Below, in pieces: positions 34,699 through 43,094 of a stretch of DNA of 64,000 nucleotides. Below the pieces are notes generated by a model. It searched no databases. It was not told the DNA's origin and worked only from the letters and a program-made list of their open reading frames with translations. Source of the DNA: Polaromonas sp. (GTDB taxonomy: Bacteria; Pseudomonadota; Gammaproteobacteria; Burkholderiales; Burkholderiaceae_C); NCBI GenBank assembly GCA_013297865.1, contig JAAFIP010000006.1, positions 62,001-126,000 on the forward strand, read 5' to 3'. The number at the start of each line of letters is the position of its first letter. Positions within the stretch are counted from its first letter, which is position 1. The position numbers and the translations under genes are program-made.

Positions 34699-35997
34699 AT
34701 GTATTACGACTTTCGCACCTTCTTTGTTGATTTCAACTCCTACTTCGCTTCGGTGCAGCAGCAGATCGAGCCTGCGCTGCGGGGCAAGCCGGTGGGTATT
34801 GTCCCGGTAATGGCTGAGACGAGCTGCTGCATTGCGGCCAGCGTGGAGGCCAAGCGCTGGGGTGTCAAGACGGGCACGGGCGTGCGCGAGGCGCGCAAGC
34901 TGTGCCCGGGCATCATTCTGGTGGAGGCCAAGCACGAGGTGTATGTGCATTACCACCACCTGGCAGTCGCTGCGGTGGACCGGATTGTGCCGGTGCGCCA
35001 GGTGATGAGCATTGACGAGATGGAGTGTGAGCTGCCCACGCGCTGGCGCAACCGCGAGAAGGCCTGCGAGATCGCAGCGGCCGTGAAAAAGGAAATTCTC
35101 AGCACCGTAGGCGACCAGTTGCACACCAGCATTGGCATTGGCCCCAACACGCTGTTGGGCAAGCTGGCCTCAGACATGCAAAAGCCCAATGGCCTGGTGA
35201 TATTGGAGCTTAAGGACCTGCCCCAGGCGCTGCTGCATCTGAAGCTGCAGGACATCACTGGCATCGGCCACAGCATGCTCGGGCGCCTGGAGCGCGGCGG
35301 TATCCGCAGCATAGCCCAGCTATATGCCGCGCCGCGCGATGTGCTGCACACGGTGTGGGGCGGGGTGGCGGGCGATGAGATGTATGACAAGCTGCGCGGC
35401 CAGTGGTATGCCCCGCGCGAGACGGTCTCGCGCAGCCTGGGGCATTCCCACATACTGCCGCCCGATCTGCGCAACCCGCAGGGCGCCTTTGGCGTGCTCA
35501 ACCGCCTGACGCAAAAAGCGGCCATGCGCTTGCGCAAACAGGGCTTTTACGCCACGGCCATGAGCGTGAGCGTGCGCTGCGACCACCGCTACCGCACCGA
35601 GCCGGGCGGCCACCGCGATACGCGCTTTGGCGAAACCCAGGACACCCAGTTTTTTCTGCATACGCTGGATGCGCTATGGCGCAGTGGCCTGTGCCAGCTG
35701 GCGCACCCCAAGGGCGTGGGCATGGTGCTGCACGGGCTGGTGCCTGCGGCGATGCACACCCTGTCCTTGTTTGATGAAGTGCCCGAGCTGGCTGTGGGCA
35801 GTGTTGCACCCAGCTCTGCGCAGGTGCAAAACGCCTCCACGGTGCGCGATCCGCGCCGCCTGCTGGCCGCTATGGACGCCATCAACAAGACACAGGGGAA
35901 AAACGCGCTGTACTTTGCCACCGCGCATCACGCGCTGAACAATGCGCCCATGCGCATCGCGTTTAACCGCATACCCGATATCGAAACGGAACGTTGA
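34699..35997 (+). CDS. Y-family DNA polymerase (DinB-like), SOS-controlled
   Basis: Error-prone translesion polymerase of 432 residues. It has the catalytic motif FFVDFNSYFASVQQQ at the N terminus and VMSIDEMEC near residue 107 supplying the Asp-Glu pair. The helix-hairpin-helix stretch is LQDITGIGHSMLGRLERGGI, and the little-finger domain begins near ETVSRSLGHSHILPP. It is longer than E. coli DinB (351), with about 80 extra residues at the C terminus. It lacks an obvious beta-clamp motif, though LSLFDEV may serve. No imuA/lexA neighbour is present. No ribosome site is seen before the ATG. Confidence 0.9.
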   Translation: MYYDFRTFFVDFNSYFASVQQQIEPALRGKPVGIVPVMAETSCCIAASVEAKRWGVKTGTGVREARKLCPGIILVEAKHEVYVHYHHLAVAAVDRIVPVRQVMSIDEMECELPTRWRNREKACEIAAAVKKEILSTVGDQLHTSIGIGPNTLLGKLASDMQKPNGLVILELKDLPQALLHLKLQDITGIGHSMLGRLERGGIRSIAQLYAAPRDVLHTVWGGVAGDEMYDKLRGQWYAPRETVSRSLGHSHILPPDLRNPQGAFGVLNRLTQKAAMRLRKQGFYATAMSVSVRCDHRYRTEPGGHRDTRFGETQDTQFFLHTLDALWRSGLCQLAHPKGVGMVLHGLVPAAMHTLSLFDEVPELAVGSVAPSSAQVQNASTVRDPRRLLAAMDAINKTQGKNALYFATAHHALNNAPMRIAFNRIPDIETER

Positions 35998-36011
35998 GTG
36001 CTATTAATACA

Positions 36012-36050
36012 ATAGCTGCTCCCGCGATATTCTATTGGCCTGGCGGCCTG
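36012..36050 (+). repeat. Dispersed repeat, copy 4
   Basis: A consensus copy (ATAGCTGCTCCCGCGATATT, then CTATTGGCCTGGCGGCCTG) 14 bases after the polymerase stop. Its GGCC ends can pair. Confidence 0.85.
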
Positions 36051-36099
36051 TTTAGTATATAAATCTGCACTTCAAGAGGTGTGCAGAGGGGCGGGGCGC

Positions 36100-36321
36100 C
36101 TATTTTTTGGGTTCGGCGTCTGGTGTTACGGCGTCAGCCACTGCGCCTACTGCCTTGCCGGTGAGTTTGATGGTACCCACGGCCACATCGGTGGCCACGC
36201 TGGCAGCAGCGCCTGCGGTTTTCACGGCTGCAGTGCCAACGACATCAGCGATGGCCAGCACCGTGCAGCCCTGCAAGGTGCACAGGGCTAACACAGCTGA
36301 CAATACAAGAGCGTGGCGCAT
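36100..36321 (-). CDS. Small predicted lipoprotein
   Basis: Protein of 73 residues starting MRHALVLSAVLALCTLQGC, with a lipobox (LQGC) that makes Cys19 the lipidated residue. The mature 55 residues are Ala/Val/Thr-rich with heptad-like spacing (VVGTAAVKTAGAAASVATDV), so an amphipathic helix or small membrane-associated domain is likely. Similar small entericidin- or NF038104-like lipoproteins occur in Comamonadaceae. The start at 36321 is preferred to 36354 because the signal peptide begins there. It lies between two copies of the dispersed repeat. No function is known. Confidence 0.75.
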   Translation of the reverse strand: MRHALVLSAVLALCTLQGCTVLAIADVVGTAAVKTAGAAASVATDVAVGTIKLTGKAVGAVADAVTPDAEPKK

Positions 36322-36382
36322 GGCAGAGGCCTTTTGGGGTGAATACACATTCATGGTCTTATTCTACCAAAGCTATCATAAA

Positions 36383-36420
36383 AGTAGCTGCTCCCGCGAT
36401 ATTCCATTGGGCTGGCAGCT
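36383..36420 (+). repeat. Dispersed repeat, copy 5
   Basis: Reads GTAGCTGCTCCCGCGATATT then CCATTGGGCTGGCAGCT, with several changes from the consensus. Lies between the small lipoprotein gene and the MetE-like gene. Confidence 0.8.
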
Positions 36421-36446
36421 ATTTTCCTTACAAATTGCAGCAGGGT

Positions 36447-37577
36447 TTACTTGCCGCCCCACACTTCATTGGCTGTTTCGATCACCAGGCGCAGTTTGTT
36501 ACGCTGATCTTCCACGGCAATGTTGTTTCCATGCACGGTGCTGCTGAAGCCGCACTGGGGCGACAGGGCCAGCTGCTCCATGGGCACGTATTTGGCGGCT
36601 TCGTCGATGCGGCGCTTGAGCGTGTCTTTGCTCTCCATCTGGCCGAACTTGGTGGTGACCAGGCCCAGCACCATGGTTTTGCCTTTGGGCAAAAAGCGCA
36701 GGGGGCGGAAGTCGCCGCTGCGGTCGTCGTCATACTCCAGGAAGTACGCGTCAATATCCATCTCGGACAGCAGGGCTTCGGCCACCGGCTCGTAGTTGCC
36801 TGCGGCGGCGTGGGTGCTCTTGAAGTTGCCGCGGCACAGGTGCATGGCCAGGGTCATGCCAGCGGGCTTTTGCGCTACCACCAGGTTGATGAATTTGGCA
36901 TAGCGGTGGGCCAGCTCGTTGGGGTCGTCGCCGCGCGAGCGAGCGGCTTCGCGCATTTTGTCGTCGCACAGATAGGCCAGGTTGGTGTCGTCCATCTGCA
37001 CGTAGTTACAGCCTGCAGCGCTGAGCGAGCGCAGCTCGTCGCCATAAGCTTGGGCGACATCGTGATAAAACGTGGGCTCCAGCTCGGGGTAGGCTGTGCG
37101 GCTGATGCCAGCGCGCCCGCCGCGGAAATGCAGCATCGTGGGCGAAGGAATGGTCACTTTCGGGGTGTGGCCTGCGCTGACCTGCGACTTGAGGTAGTTG
37201 AAGTCGGCCAGCTGGATTTGCTTGGTATGGGTGACCTTGTCCACCACGTGGATGGCGGGCGGCACCAGATGGTCTACGCCATCAGGGCCGCGGGCCAACA
37301 CGGCCTCGCCCACCTTGACACCGCCAAGCTGCTCCAGGAAATCCAGATGGAAGAAGGTACGGCGAAACTCGCCGTCGGTAATGCTTTTCAGACCCACAGA
37401 TTCCTGAAATTTCACAATCTCGGTAATCGCCTTGTCTTCCACCACGCGCAGTTGCTCGGGGGTGATGCTGCCCTTGGCCTTTTGCTCGCGGGCTTCCAGC
37501 AGGTACTGGGGGCGCAAAAAGCTGCCTACGTGGTCAAAGCGGGCGGGGAGCTTGGGGTGGTTGTCAGTGTTGGACAT
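36447..37577 (-). CDS. MetE C-terminal-like cobalamin-independent methyltransferase
   Basis: Protein of 376 residues equivalent to the catalytic C-terminal half of cobalamin-independent methionine synthase (E. coli MetE 753), like the YxjG/YxjH group. Likely zinc ligands are His and Cys in MTLAMHLCRGNF, Glu in AYFLEYDDD and Cys in LSPQCGFSS, matching the H-x-C...E...C order. FRRTFFHLDFLEQLG near the N terminus is typical. The methyl donor is uncertain without the MetE N-terminal half; relatives use folates or methylated amines. It starts divergently from vanA, so it could take part in one-carbon handling after vanillate demethylation. That link is positional only. Confidence 0.85.
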   Translation of the reverse strand: MSNTDNHPKLPARFDHVGSFLRPQYLLEAREQKAKGSITPEQLRVVEDKAITEIVKFQESVGLKSITDGEFRRTFFHLDFLEQLGGVKVGEAVLARGPDGVDHLVPPAIHVVDKVTHTKQIQLADFNYLKSQVSAGHTPKVTIPSPTMLHFRGGRAGISRTAYPELEPTFYHDVAQAYGDELRSLSAAGCNYVQMDDTNLAYLCDDKMREAARSRGDDPNELAHRYAKFINLVVAQKPAGMTLAMHLCRGNFKSTHAAAGNYEPVAEALLSEMDIDAYFLEYDDDRSGDFRPLRFLPKGKTMVLGLVTTKFGQMESKDTLKRRIDEAAKYVPMEQLALSPQCGFSSTVHGNNIAVEDQRNKLRLVIETANEVWGGK

Positions 37578-37690
37578 GCTGTCTCCTGGTGAATGATGGA
37601 TGGATTTTAAAGCACCGCATCATCGCATTAATAAATACAAAAACAGGATTAAATTGCTTAAATAGCCTAAAAATAAGGCATTTTCTTATT

Positions 37691-37703
37691 TTGTGTATAC
37701 AAT
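37691..37703 (+). promoter_or_regulatory. Candidate GntR (VanR) operator upstream of vanA
   Basis: TTGTGTATACAAT contains the perfect palindrome TGTATACA, which fits the FadR-type GntR site pattern T-x-GT-x-AC-x-A. It is centred 15 bases before the vanA start, so bound repressor would block transcription or translation initiation. The regulator gene lies immediately downstream of vanA. Confidence 0.55.
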
Positions 37704-37711
37704 GCGTATCC

Positions 37712-38821
37712 ATGACTGCGCTTAAAACCTCATTTCCGCTGAACGCGTGGTATGCCGCTGCCTACGACGTGGAAGTCAAACACGAGCTGTTGGCGCGCAC
37801 CATCTGCAAGCAGAAAATGGTGATGTTTCGCCAGAGCGACGGCACCGTGGCCATGCTGGAAGACGCCTGCTGGCACCGCCTGCTGCCGCTGTCGATGGGG
37901 CGGCTGGAGGGGGACGAGGTGGTCTGTGGCTACCACGGCTTGGTTTACAACGCCCAGGGCCGCTGCACCCACATGCCCAGCCAGGAAACGCTCAACCCCT
38001 CAGCCTGCGTGCGCAGCTACCCGGTTGTTGAGAAACACCGCTTTGTGTGGGTCTGGCCCGGCGACCCGGCCAAGGCCGACCCCGCCCTGGTGCCCGACAT
38101 GCACTGGAATGACGACCCGGCCTGGGCCGGCGACGGCAAGATGATCACCGTCAAGTGTGACTACCGCCTGGTGGTGGACAACCTGATGGACCTGACGCAC
38201 GAGACCTTTGTACACGGCTCCAGTATTGGCCAGCGCGCGGTAGCCGAGGCCCCGTTTGTGGCCACGCATGGCAACCGCAAAGCCACAGTCACCCGCTGGA
38301 TGGAAAACATCGACGCACCGCCGTTTTGGGCCGGGCAGATCAAGCAGGCGCGTGGCTACGAAGGCAAGGTGGACCGCTGGCAGATCATCCAGTTTGAAGC
38401 GCCGTGCACGGTGGTGATTGACGTGGGCGTGGCGCAGGCAGGCACGGGCGCGGTGCCACCCGGTGGCAACCAGGGCGACGCCCGCTTGAGCGAGCGCAGC
38501 CATGGTGTCAACGGCCAGGTGCTCAACACCATCACCCCTGCAACGGACAACACCTGCCATTACTTCTGGGCTTTTGCACGCAACTATTCCTTAGGCGAGC
38601 AGCGCCTGACGCACCAGCTGCGCGAAGGCGTGGCCAGTATCTTCCGCGAAGACGAGCATGTGCTGGAGGCCCAGCAGATCGCCATGGAAGAACATCCCGA
38701 GCACCAGTTTTACAACCTCAATATCGATGCAGGCTCGATGTGGGCGCGCAAGCTGATTGACAAGCTGGTGGCGGCTGAGCAGCCCGCGGCCAAAATTATT
38801 CCCATCCGTCAGGCAGCTTAA
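37712..38821 (+). CDS. vanA: Vanillate O-demethylase oxygenase subunit VanA
   Basis: Rieske-type terminal oxygenase of 369 residues that removes the methyl group of vanillate, giving protocatechuate and formaldehyde. The Rieske centre is formed by C-x-H in ACWHRLLP and C-x2-H in [11 protein letters not shown]. The mononuclear iron site is in [14 protein letters not shown]. Length and N terminus ([20 protein letters not shown]) match VanA. The ATG at 37712 replaces a much longer frame with no family match. It is followed by a GntR regulator and then vanB. The downstream lig operon supplies the ring-cleavage route for its product. A demethylase for a related methoxylated acid is possible. Confidence 0.92.
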   Translation: MTALKTSFPLNAWYAAAYDVEVKHELLARTICKQKMVMFRQSDGTVAMLEDACWHRLLPLSMGRLEGDEVVCGYHGLVYNAQGRCTHMPSQETLNPSACVRSYPVVEKHRFVWVWPGDPAKADPALVPDMHWNDDPAWAGDGKMITVKCDYRLVVDNLMDLTHETFVHGSSIGQRAVAEAPFVATHGNRKATVTRWMENIDAPPFWAGQIKQARGYEGKVDRWQIIQFEAPCTVVIDVGVAQAGTGAVPPGGNQGDARLSERSHGVNGQVLNTITPATDNTCHYFWAFARNYSLGEQRLTHQLREGVASIFREDEHVLEAQQIAMEEHPEHQFYNLNIDAGSMWARKLIDKLVAAEQPAAKIIPIRQAA

Positions 38822-38838
38822 ATCAGTTGGCGCAGACA

Positions 38839-39660
38839 ATGAATACGATAGCTGACAACCCGCGCTCCACAAAACTGCCTGAGCACAGCACGAGCGATAC
38901 AGCGCAGGCCAGCGCTGCCGTGCGCGCGCAGCTGCAACTGCGCGAGCTGATCCTGTCGGGCGAGCTGCAAGGCGGCGCGCGCATAGCCGAGCTGGCGATT
39001 GTGGAAAAGCTGGGCATGTCACGCACCCCCATTCGCGCGGCGCTGATGCGCCTGGAGCAGGAGGGCTTGCTGCAGGCGCTGGCCAATGGTGGCTATGCTG
39101 TCAAGACCTTCAGCGAAAGCGATATAGCCGACGCCATCGAGCTGCGCGGCACGCTGGAAGGTTTGCTGGCCCGGCGCGCAGCAGAGCGGGGCGCTGCAGC
39201 TGCCGTGCTGCTGGAGGCGCGGCAGTGTTTAAAGCAGATTGATGACGCGCTGGCCCCCAGCATGCTCAATGACGAGGCGTTTTCCAGCTATGTCGATCTG
39301 AACCAGCAGTTTCACGCCCTGCTGTGCGAGATGGCTGACAGCCCTGTGATTGCGCGCCAGCTGGAACGCGTGGTGATTTTGCCGTTTGCATCGCCTTCTG
39401 CCTTTGTGGTGGCGCAGGCCAATTCGCCCCAGTCGCGCGACATGCTGGTGGTGGCGCAAGACCAGCACCGCCAGGTGCTGGACGCGATCGAGCGCGGCGA
39501 GGGCAGCCGGGCCGAGGCCATCATGCGCGAGCATTCACGCTTGGCGCAGCGCAATCTGCGCAGTTCACTCACGGGCGACTTGGCAGGGCAAGTGGGCAGC
39601 GAAGGGGCCGACTCTCTGCGCGCCATCAGACTGATTCGCCGCCGGGGAGCCGCGCGATGA
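38839..39660 (+). CDS. GntR family regulator, FCD subgroup (VanR-like)
   Basis: Repressor of 273 residues. The N-terminal winged helix-turn-helix is [20 protein letters not shown] followed by LEQEGLL, and the C-terminal all-helical FCD effector domain spans about residues 100-240. VanR repressors of this type release DNA on binding vanillate. ATG at 38839 is preferred over an upstream TTG. Its stop overlaps the vanB start (ATGA), so it is translationally coupled to vanB. A palindrome before vanA is the likely site. A regulator set between the oxygenase and reductase genes is an uncommon order. Confidence 0.88.
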   Translation: MNTIADNPRSTKLPEHSTSDTAQASAAVRAQLQLRELILSGELQGGARIAELAIVEKLGMSRTPIRAALMRLEQEGLLQALANGGYAVKTFSESDIADAIELRGTLEGLLARRAAERGAAAAVLLEARQCLKQIDDALAPSMLNDEAFSSYVDLNQQFHALLCEMADSPVIARQLERVVILPFASPSAFVVAQANSPQSRDMLVVAQDQHRQVLDAIERGEGSRAEAIMREHSRLAQRNLRSSLTGDLAGQVGSEGADSLRAIRLIRRRGAAR

Positions 39661-40667
39661 AGAGCGTTCAAGTGTGGCAGCAAGCGACGGTGGTAGCTAC
39701 TGAAGATATCACGCCCACAGTGCGCCAGTTTTTGCTGCGCCCTGCCAGTGGGGAGACTCCGCACTGGGAGGCTGGGGCGCACCTGCAAGTGCAGGTCCAT
39801 GTCAACGGCCCATTGCAAATGCGCCATTACTCTCTGGTGGGCACCAGCGACGGCCAGCACTGGCGCATTGCCGTCAAGCGCATGGACGGTGGCCGGGGTG
39901 GGTCAGCAGCCATGTGGGCGCTGCAAGTGGGCGACGCGCTGCCAGTCAGCGGCCCGCACAACCACTTTGCTCTGGATATGTCGGCACCCGCCTATCTGCT
40001 TATTGCCGGCGGCATTGGCATCACGCCCCTGGTGGCCATGGCGCAGCGCCTGGCGGCGTTGTCAGCAGCCAAGGGCACGCCAGTGCGCATGCTGTATGGC
40101 GCACGCACGCAGGACGAGCTGGCCTATGCGGACACATTGCGCGGTGCGCTGGGCGAGCGCCTGCAGACCTTTGTGGCAGCGCAGGGCAAAAACATGGACT
40201 TTGCTGCCGAGATAGCCGCTCTGCCACCCAAAGCCCAGCTCTACACTTGTGGCCCCGTGCCCATGCTGGAGGCCATTCGCCAAGCCTGGCTGGCCGCAGG
40301 CAGGCGCTTGGCCGAACTGCGCTTTGAAACTTTTGGCTCCAGCGGTAGCTTTGCCGCGCAAGCATTCCGGGTGCAGATACCGCGCCATCAGCTCGACATC
40401 ATGGTGCCTGCGGACACTACCTTACTGGACGCACTGGAGCAGGCGGGTATTGACACCATTTCCGATTGCAGGCGTGGCGAATGCGGCCTGTGCACCATGG
40501 ACGTGCTGGCGGTGAGCGGCGACATGGACCATCGCGACGTGTTTTTAAGCACCCACGAAAAGCAGCAAAACACCCGCATGTGCGTGTGCGTCTCGCGCGT
40601 GGTGGGCGCGCTCACCCTGGACTCTGCGTGGCGGCCTGACACTGCGCAGCCGCTAGCGTGTAGGTAA
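39657..40667 (+). CDS. vanB: Vanillate O-demethylase reductase subunit VanB
   Basis: Reductase of 336 residues that passes electrons from NAD(P)H through FMN and a 2Fe-2S cluster to VanA. The flavin domain has MRHYSLVGTSDGQHWRIAVK near residue 62. The NAD domain has LIAGGIGITPLVAMAQRL near 120 and TCGPVPMLEAI. The C-terminal plant-type ferredoxin has CRRGECGLCTMDVLA and TRMCVCVSR. About 330 residues is usual for the VanB/phthalate dioxygenase reductase class. It overlaps the GntR gene by four bases. The arrangement supports co-regulation of oxygenase, regulator and reductase. Confidence 0.93.
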   Translation: MKSVQVWQQATVVATEDITPTVRQFLLRPASGETPHWEAGAHLQVQVHVNGPLQMRHYSLVGTSDGQHWRIAVKRMDGGRGGSAAMWALQVGDALPVSGPHNHFALDMSAPAYLLIAGGIGITPLVAMAQRLAALSAAKGTPVRMLYGARTQDELAYADTLRGALGERLQTFVAAQGKNMDFAAEIAALPPKAQLYTCGPVPMLEAIRQAWLAAGRRLAELRFETFGSSGSFAAQAFRVQIPRHQLDIMVPADTTLLDALEQAGIDTISDCRRGECGLCTMDVLAVSGDMDHRDVFLSTHEKQQNTRMCVCVSRVVGALTLDSAWRPDTAQPLACR

Positions 40668-40742
40668 TAACCACCCCATGAAAACCATAGCCAAACCGTA
40701 TGCCCTCACACCTTAAAATGAAGCATAAATACAAGCCTCTCC

Positions 40743-40757
40743 ATGCTGTTGCAGCAT
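40743..40757 (+). promoter_or_regulatory. Inverted repeat upstream of livK
   Basis: ATGCTGTTGCAGCAT is a perfect 6-bp inverted repeat with a 3-base centre, 42 bases before the livK start. It could be a regulator site for the transporter operon. No matching regulator can be named. Confidence 0.35.
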
Positions 40758-40799
40758 AACTATTTCAATCCACTACTTTTCTTTTCTCGGAGACATTTC

Positions 40800-41969
40800 A
40801 TGCAAAAACGTTCTTTCATCCAGGCCACTGCCCTTGCCGTCGCTGCATTCACCGCATGTGGTGCCATGGCACAAGACAACACCTTCAAAATCGGCCTGAT
40901 TTTGCCCATGACCGGCCCCTTTGCCTCCACAGGCAAGCAGATTGATGCCGCAGTGCGCCTGTACATGGCGCAAAACGGCAGCACAGTAGCTGGCAAAAAA
41001 GTGGAGATCATTTTGAAAGACGACACCAGCGCGCCCGATGTGACCAAGCGCATTGCACAGGAACTGGTGGTGAACGACAAAGTCAACGTGCTAGCCGGCT
41101 TTGGCCTGACTCCGCTGGCACTGGCTACAGCACCTGTAGCTACCCAAGCCAAAACGCCCATGGTGGTGATGGCAGCGGCCACCTCGATCATTACCGAGGC
41201 TTCCCCCTACATCATCCGCACCAGCTTTACCGCACCTCAGGTGGTTACGGTGCTGGCTGATTGGGCCGTGAAGAACAACATCAAGCGCGTCGTGAGCCTG
41301 GTCACAGACTTTGGCCCCGGTGCCGACTCGGAAAAGTTCTTCTCTGAGCGCTTTCTCTTCAACGGCGGTGTGATGATCGAAAAACTGCGTGTGCCTCTGC
41401 GCAACCCCGATTTCGCACCTTTCCTGCAAAAAGTGCGCGATGCCAAGCCTGATGCGCTGTTTGCCTTTGTGCCATCGGGCGCAGGCTCTGCACTGATGAA
41501 GCAGTTTGCCGAGCGCGGTCTGGACAAGGCAGGTATCCGCCTGATCGCTGAAGGCAGCGTGACCGATGATGACATTCTCAACAGCATGGGTGAAGTGGCT
41601 GTGGGCGTGGTGTCTTCGCACCATTACTCTGCCAACCACAAGTCGGCACTGAACAAGAAATTTGTCGAAGCCTTCGGCAAAGCCAACAACGGCCTGCGCC
41701 CCAACTTCATGGCCGTCGGTGGCTATGACGGCATGCGCGTCATCTATGAGGCTATCAAGGCCTCCAAGGGCGGCAACGGCGATGCTCTGCTGGCAGCAAT
41801 GAAAGGCCAGATCTTTGAAAGCCCGCGCGGCCCGATGTTCATCGACGCGCAAACCCGCGATGTCGTGCACAACGTGTATATCCGCAAGGTAGAGCGCGTT
41901 GGTGGCGAGCTGCACAACGTAGAGTTCGCCACGATCACCGATGTGAAAGATCCGGGCAAGACGAAATAA
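40800..41969 (+). CDS. Branched-chain-type ABC transporter substrate-binding protein
   Basis: Periplasmic receptor of 389 residues (LivK/peripla_BP_6 type) with a signal peptide of about 25 residues (cut near AMA). Mature sequence FKIGLILPMTGPFASTGKQI is the family N terminus. HAA-type importers of this kind carry amino acids or, in Burkholderiales and Rhodopseudomonas, aromatic acids. The start at 40800 has CGGAGA upstream. The permease and ATPase genes follow after a 249-base gap that carries a large inverted repeat. Position beside van genes suggests uptake of aromatic acids such as vanillate or protocatechuate, but binding specificity cannot be read from the sequence. Confidence 0.88.
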   Translation: MQKRSFIQATALAVAAFTACGAMAQDNTFKIGLILPMTGPFASTGKQIDAAVRLYMAQNGSTVAGKKVEIILKDDTSAPDVTKRIAQELVVNDKVNVLAGFGLTPLALATAPVATQAKTPMVVMAAATSIITEASPYIIRTSFTAPQVVTVLADWAVKNNIKRVVSLVTDFGPGADSEKFFSERFLFNGGVMIEKLRVPLRNPDFAPFLQKVRDAKPDALFAFVPSGAGSALMKQFAERGLDKAGIRLIAEGSVTDDDILNSMGEVAVGVVSSHHYSANHKSALNKKFVEAFGKANNGLRPNFMAVGGYDGMRVIYEAIKASKGGNGDALLAAMKGQIFESPRGPMFIDAQTRDVVHNVYIRKVERVGGELHNVEFATITDVKDPGKTK

Positions 41970-42005
41970 ACTGAGTATTTAAAAAAACCGAACAGCCGAA
42001 CTTCC

Positions 42006-42170
42006 GGACGCGAAATACGCGAAGGTTACGCAAAGGACGCAAAAGGAAAACCAAAAAGATAAAACAAAATTAGTTTCTGCAATTTGGAAGCTATGTTTTT
42101 AGAATTTGGTCTTAATTTTTTCTGTCCTCTTTCGCGTCCTTCGCGTAACCTTCGCGCCCTTCGCGCCCGG
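42006..42170. repeat. Large inverted repeat between livK and livH
   Basis: The left arm (about 42006-42048) contains ACGCGAAGGTTACGCAAAGG. The right arm (about 42122-42170) contains CCTTCGCGTAACCTTCGCGC. They are complementary over some 40 bases with a few mismatches, around a spacer of about 75 bases. Arms are rich in a TTCGCG unit, as in mobile-looking repeats of environmental proteobacteria. In the transcript it would form a long hairpin that could cut livHMGF expression relative to livK. Confidence 0.75.
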
Positions 42171-42218
42171 CAGTTCCGGTATTAAAGCCTTTGACAGCAC
42201 ACCCCTCTATAGAAACCA

Positions 42219-43094
42219 ATGCTCACCATTCTCTTTGACGGCATTGCCTATGGCATGCTGCTTTTCATTCTGGCGGTGGGTTTGTGCATCACCATGGGGT
42301 TGATGAATTTCATCAACCTTGCGCATGGGGCTTTTGCCATGGTGGGGGGCTACCTTACCGTGGTGTTGATGCAGCGCTTTGGCGTGCCGTTCTTGCTGTG
42401 CCTGCCACTGGCTTTTCTGGGCGCTGCTTTGTTGGGTGCGCTGCTTGAGCGCACGCTGTACCGGCGGATGTACAACAAGCCGCATTTGGATCAGGTGCTG
42501 TTTTCCATCGGCCTGACTTTCATGGCGGTGGCAGCTACCGATTACTTTATGGGTTCTACCCAGCAGATCATGCAATTGCCCGAATGGCTCAAGGGTCGTA
42601 CCGAGCTGTTTGGCAGCGAGCAATGGTCGCTGGGCATGGGGCATTACCGTCTGTTCATCATTGCAGTGTGTGCGGCGCTCACCATCGGTCTGCAGGCTGT
42701 GTTGGCCAAAACCCGTTTTGGCAGCCGCCTGCGTGCCAGTGTGGACGACCCGCGCGTGGCCGCTGGCCTGGGCATCAATGTCAATGTGGTGTTTGCTGCC
42801 ACCTTTGCGGTCGGCTCGGGGCTGGCGGGCCTGGGCGGCGCGCTGGGCGCTGAGGTGCTGGGGCTGGACCCGACCTTTCCGCTGAAATTCATGGTGTATT
42901 TTTTGATTGTGGTGGCCGTGGGCGGCACCACGTCCATCACCGGCCCATTGCTGGCTGCGCTGCTGCTGGGCATAGCCGATGTGGCGGGCAAATACTACAT
43001 TCCCAAACTGGGCGCTTTCATTGTGTATGTGCTGATGATTGCCATTTTGGTGTGGCGACCACAAGGCCTGTTTGTGCGTAAGGGCGGCAAATGA
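42219..43094 (+). CDS. livH: Branched-chain-type ABC transporter permease LivH
   Basis: Inner-membrane permease of 291 residues with about eight hydrophobic segments, starting LFDGIAYGMLLFILAVGLCI. MGLMNFINLAHGAFAMVGGY is the LivH signature region, and ARVAAGLGINVNVVF-like sequence (DDPRVAAGLGINVNVVFAAT) marks the cytoplasmic coupling loop. Its stop overlaps the livM start by four bases. It works with LivM, LivG, LivF and the receptor upstream. No strong ribosome site is seen before the ATG. Confidence 0.92.
   Translation: MLTILFDGIAYGMLLFILAVGLCITMGLMNFINLAHGAFAMVGGYLTVVLMQRFGVPFLLCLPLAFLGAALLGALLERTLYRRMYNKPHLDQVLFSIGLTFMAVAATDYFMGSTQQIMQLPEWLKGRTELFGSEQWSLGMGHYRLFIIAVCAALTIGLQAVLAKTRFGSRLRASVDDPRVAAGLGINVNVVFAATFAVGSGLAGLGGALGAEVLGLDPTFPLKFMVYFLIVVAVGGTTSITGPLLAALLLGIADVAGKYYIPKLGAFIVYVLMIAILVWRPQGLFVRKGGK

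Noticed and set aside
36339-37592. Plus-strand frame of 417 codons opposite the MetE-like gene
   Set aside because: Antisense of an intact family member with zinc ligands; the frame has no recognised domain.
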